Shown here: positions 63,434-64,000 of the stretch, one piece after another
Position numbering within the stretch: the first letter of the stretch is position 1
Layout of the letters: the number at the start of each line of letters is the position of its first letter
Virus record (IMG/VR): IMGVR_UViG_3300049460_000196
Span: 49,104-113,103 of that record
Direction: 5' to 3' (one strand)
DNA: 64,000 nt
From: a virus
The notes under the pieces: generated by a model
What the model was told of the DNA's origin: nothing
What the model saw: only the letters and a program-made list of their open reading frames with translations
Databases searched by the model: none
Position numbers and translations under genes: made by a program

Positions 63434-64000
63434 CTACTCGTCAACCATAATGCCAGCTTTAGAACTTGCTACTTTGGGCGAATCCCCCTTCCAACGATAG
63501 CGGTAATATTGACATGCCGCTTTATCGTTTTCATTCAAGCCCTCAGCATTTTGTTCACCGATGCCAATCTGATAATACATGATTGACTTTGAATTACGGC
63601 TGTGATCCAGAGCTATGACGTGCCCCATCTCGTGCATTACAACCAAGTTGAATATCTGATCACGATAACGACGATCTGCGAATGAATTCTCACTCAAGGT
63701 CATGGTGAATTCATATTCAGGACCACGAGCCGAACCTTGAGTTGCTTCCCCCAATGTCGCAGCATCCTCAAATGTGCCCCAATGAATTAAGCCAACATCA
63801 CTATTATTGCGCGACGAATAATCGCTTGACCGATTACCCATATACTTGAATGTTATGTTGCAGCCATTACCCCATTCACGATTGGCATTATCGATCGCTT
63901 CCAAGAATCGAGCTTGACTGATGCCCGCTGGCGCATTTGTCTTATCGTAATAGAACGGAATCTCCAGATGTTTGAATTGGCTGACCGGAGCGGGGGTGGG
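63434..64000 (-). CDS. Matrixin-type zinc metalloprotease, partial
   Basis: At least 188 residues, 5' end outside the window; the frame is open to base 64000 and protein-like upstream of the first in-window Met-equivalent (IPFYYDKTNAPAG...FLEAIDNANREW). Zinc motif VVMHEMGHVIALDHSRNSKSIMYY: HExxHxxxxxH followed by the Met-turn SIMYY, as in matrixins/astacin-like metzincins. Target unknown; host-wall or extracellular matrix hydrolysis by the virion is possible. Confidence 0.85.
   Translation of the reverse strand, partial: PTPAPVSQFKHLEIPFYYDKTNAPAGISQARFLEAIDNANREWGNGCNITFKYMGNRSSDYSSRNNSDVGLIHWGTFEDAATLGEATQGSARGPEYEFTMTLSENSFADRRYRDQIFNLVVMHEMGHVIALDHSRNSKSIMYYQIGIGEQNAEGLNENDKAACQYYRYRWKGDSPKVASSKAGIMVDE

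Noticed and set aside
1-64000. Integrase or attachment site
   Set aside because: No integrase or recombinase gene and no duplicated tRNA 3' end pattern was seen.

Overview
The window looks like part of a large tailed-phage genome (a contractile-tail or jumbo-type phage of a Gram-negative host). Grounds: densely packed small genes, mostly on the minus strand; tail-fibre and collar-domain proteins; homing endonucleases; a phage-type NAD salvage set; and a very large tRNA array. A phage-encoded outer-membrane protein with a signal peptide points to a Gram-negative host. No terminase, capsid or polymerase gene lies here, so lineage and host are inference.

Layout. 0-15 kb: short unrecognised minus-strand genes (several in paralogous pairs or ATGA overlaps), an SDR-like protein, a stand-alone GatB tail domain, a YkgJ-type cysteine-cluster protein, and scattered tRNAs. 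15-23.6 kb: the main tRNA array, nearly all minus strand, with HNH and GIY-YIG endonuclease genes between or inside tRNAs. 23.6-25.3 kb: about 1.3 kb with almost no coding, two sigma70-like promoters and helix-closed RNA elements. 25.3-33.6 kb: unrecognised genes, the outer-membrane protein, and NAD kinase. 34-37.4 kb: nicotinamide phosphoribosyltransferase (NadV) and a NadM-Nudix fusion, with a shared structured leader. 37.5-47.4 kb: mostly plus-strand tail-fibre genes, a DUF4376-like protein, an NlpC/P60-like hydrolase and a glycosyltransferase. 47.5-64 kb: small genes, a candidate ADP-ribosyltransferase, tRNA-Cys and initiator-type tRNAs, a truncated glutamyl-tRNA synthetase, a subtilase, a PP-loop ATPase, two tRNA-Ser and a zinc metalloprotease running off the end.

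The most unusual feature is the RNA content. I count about 60 tRNA genes or tRNA-like genes covering all amino acids except Glu and Tyr (none recognised). Several depart from the norm: a gene whose 3' half precedes its 5' half (circular permutation); tRNA-Thr and tRNA-Phe genes split in the anticodon loop by endonuclease-bearing DNA; class II bodies with Lys, Asn and Trp anticodons; a D-armless candidate; tRNAs lacking encoded CCA but flanked by extended helices; and very short elements with an acceptor-like helix and one anticodon-like hairpin. Gaps between tRNAs hold helix-closed elements with exact stretches of bacterial rRNA: 20 nt of the 23S GTPase-associated centre, 13 nt of 16S helix 6 region, and weaker matches to other conserved 16S/23S sites. 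I read these as candidate rRNA-derived or rRNA-mimicking phage RNAs.

Other connected themes: NadV, NadM-Nudix and NAD kinase form an NMN-NAD-NADP route with a candidate cis-regulatory RNA; a truncated GluRS plus a GatB tRNA-binding tail plus three tRNA-Gln genes suggest interference with or support of Glu/Gln charging; and several proteins share an N-terminal peptide resembling the T4 capsid-targeting sequence, one of them the candidate ADP-ribosyltransferase. All identifications come from reading the sequence; none was checked by database search or folding software, and coordinates of RNA features may be off by one or two bases.
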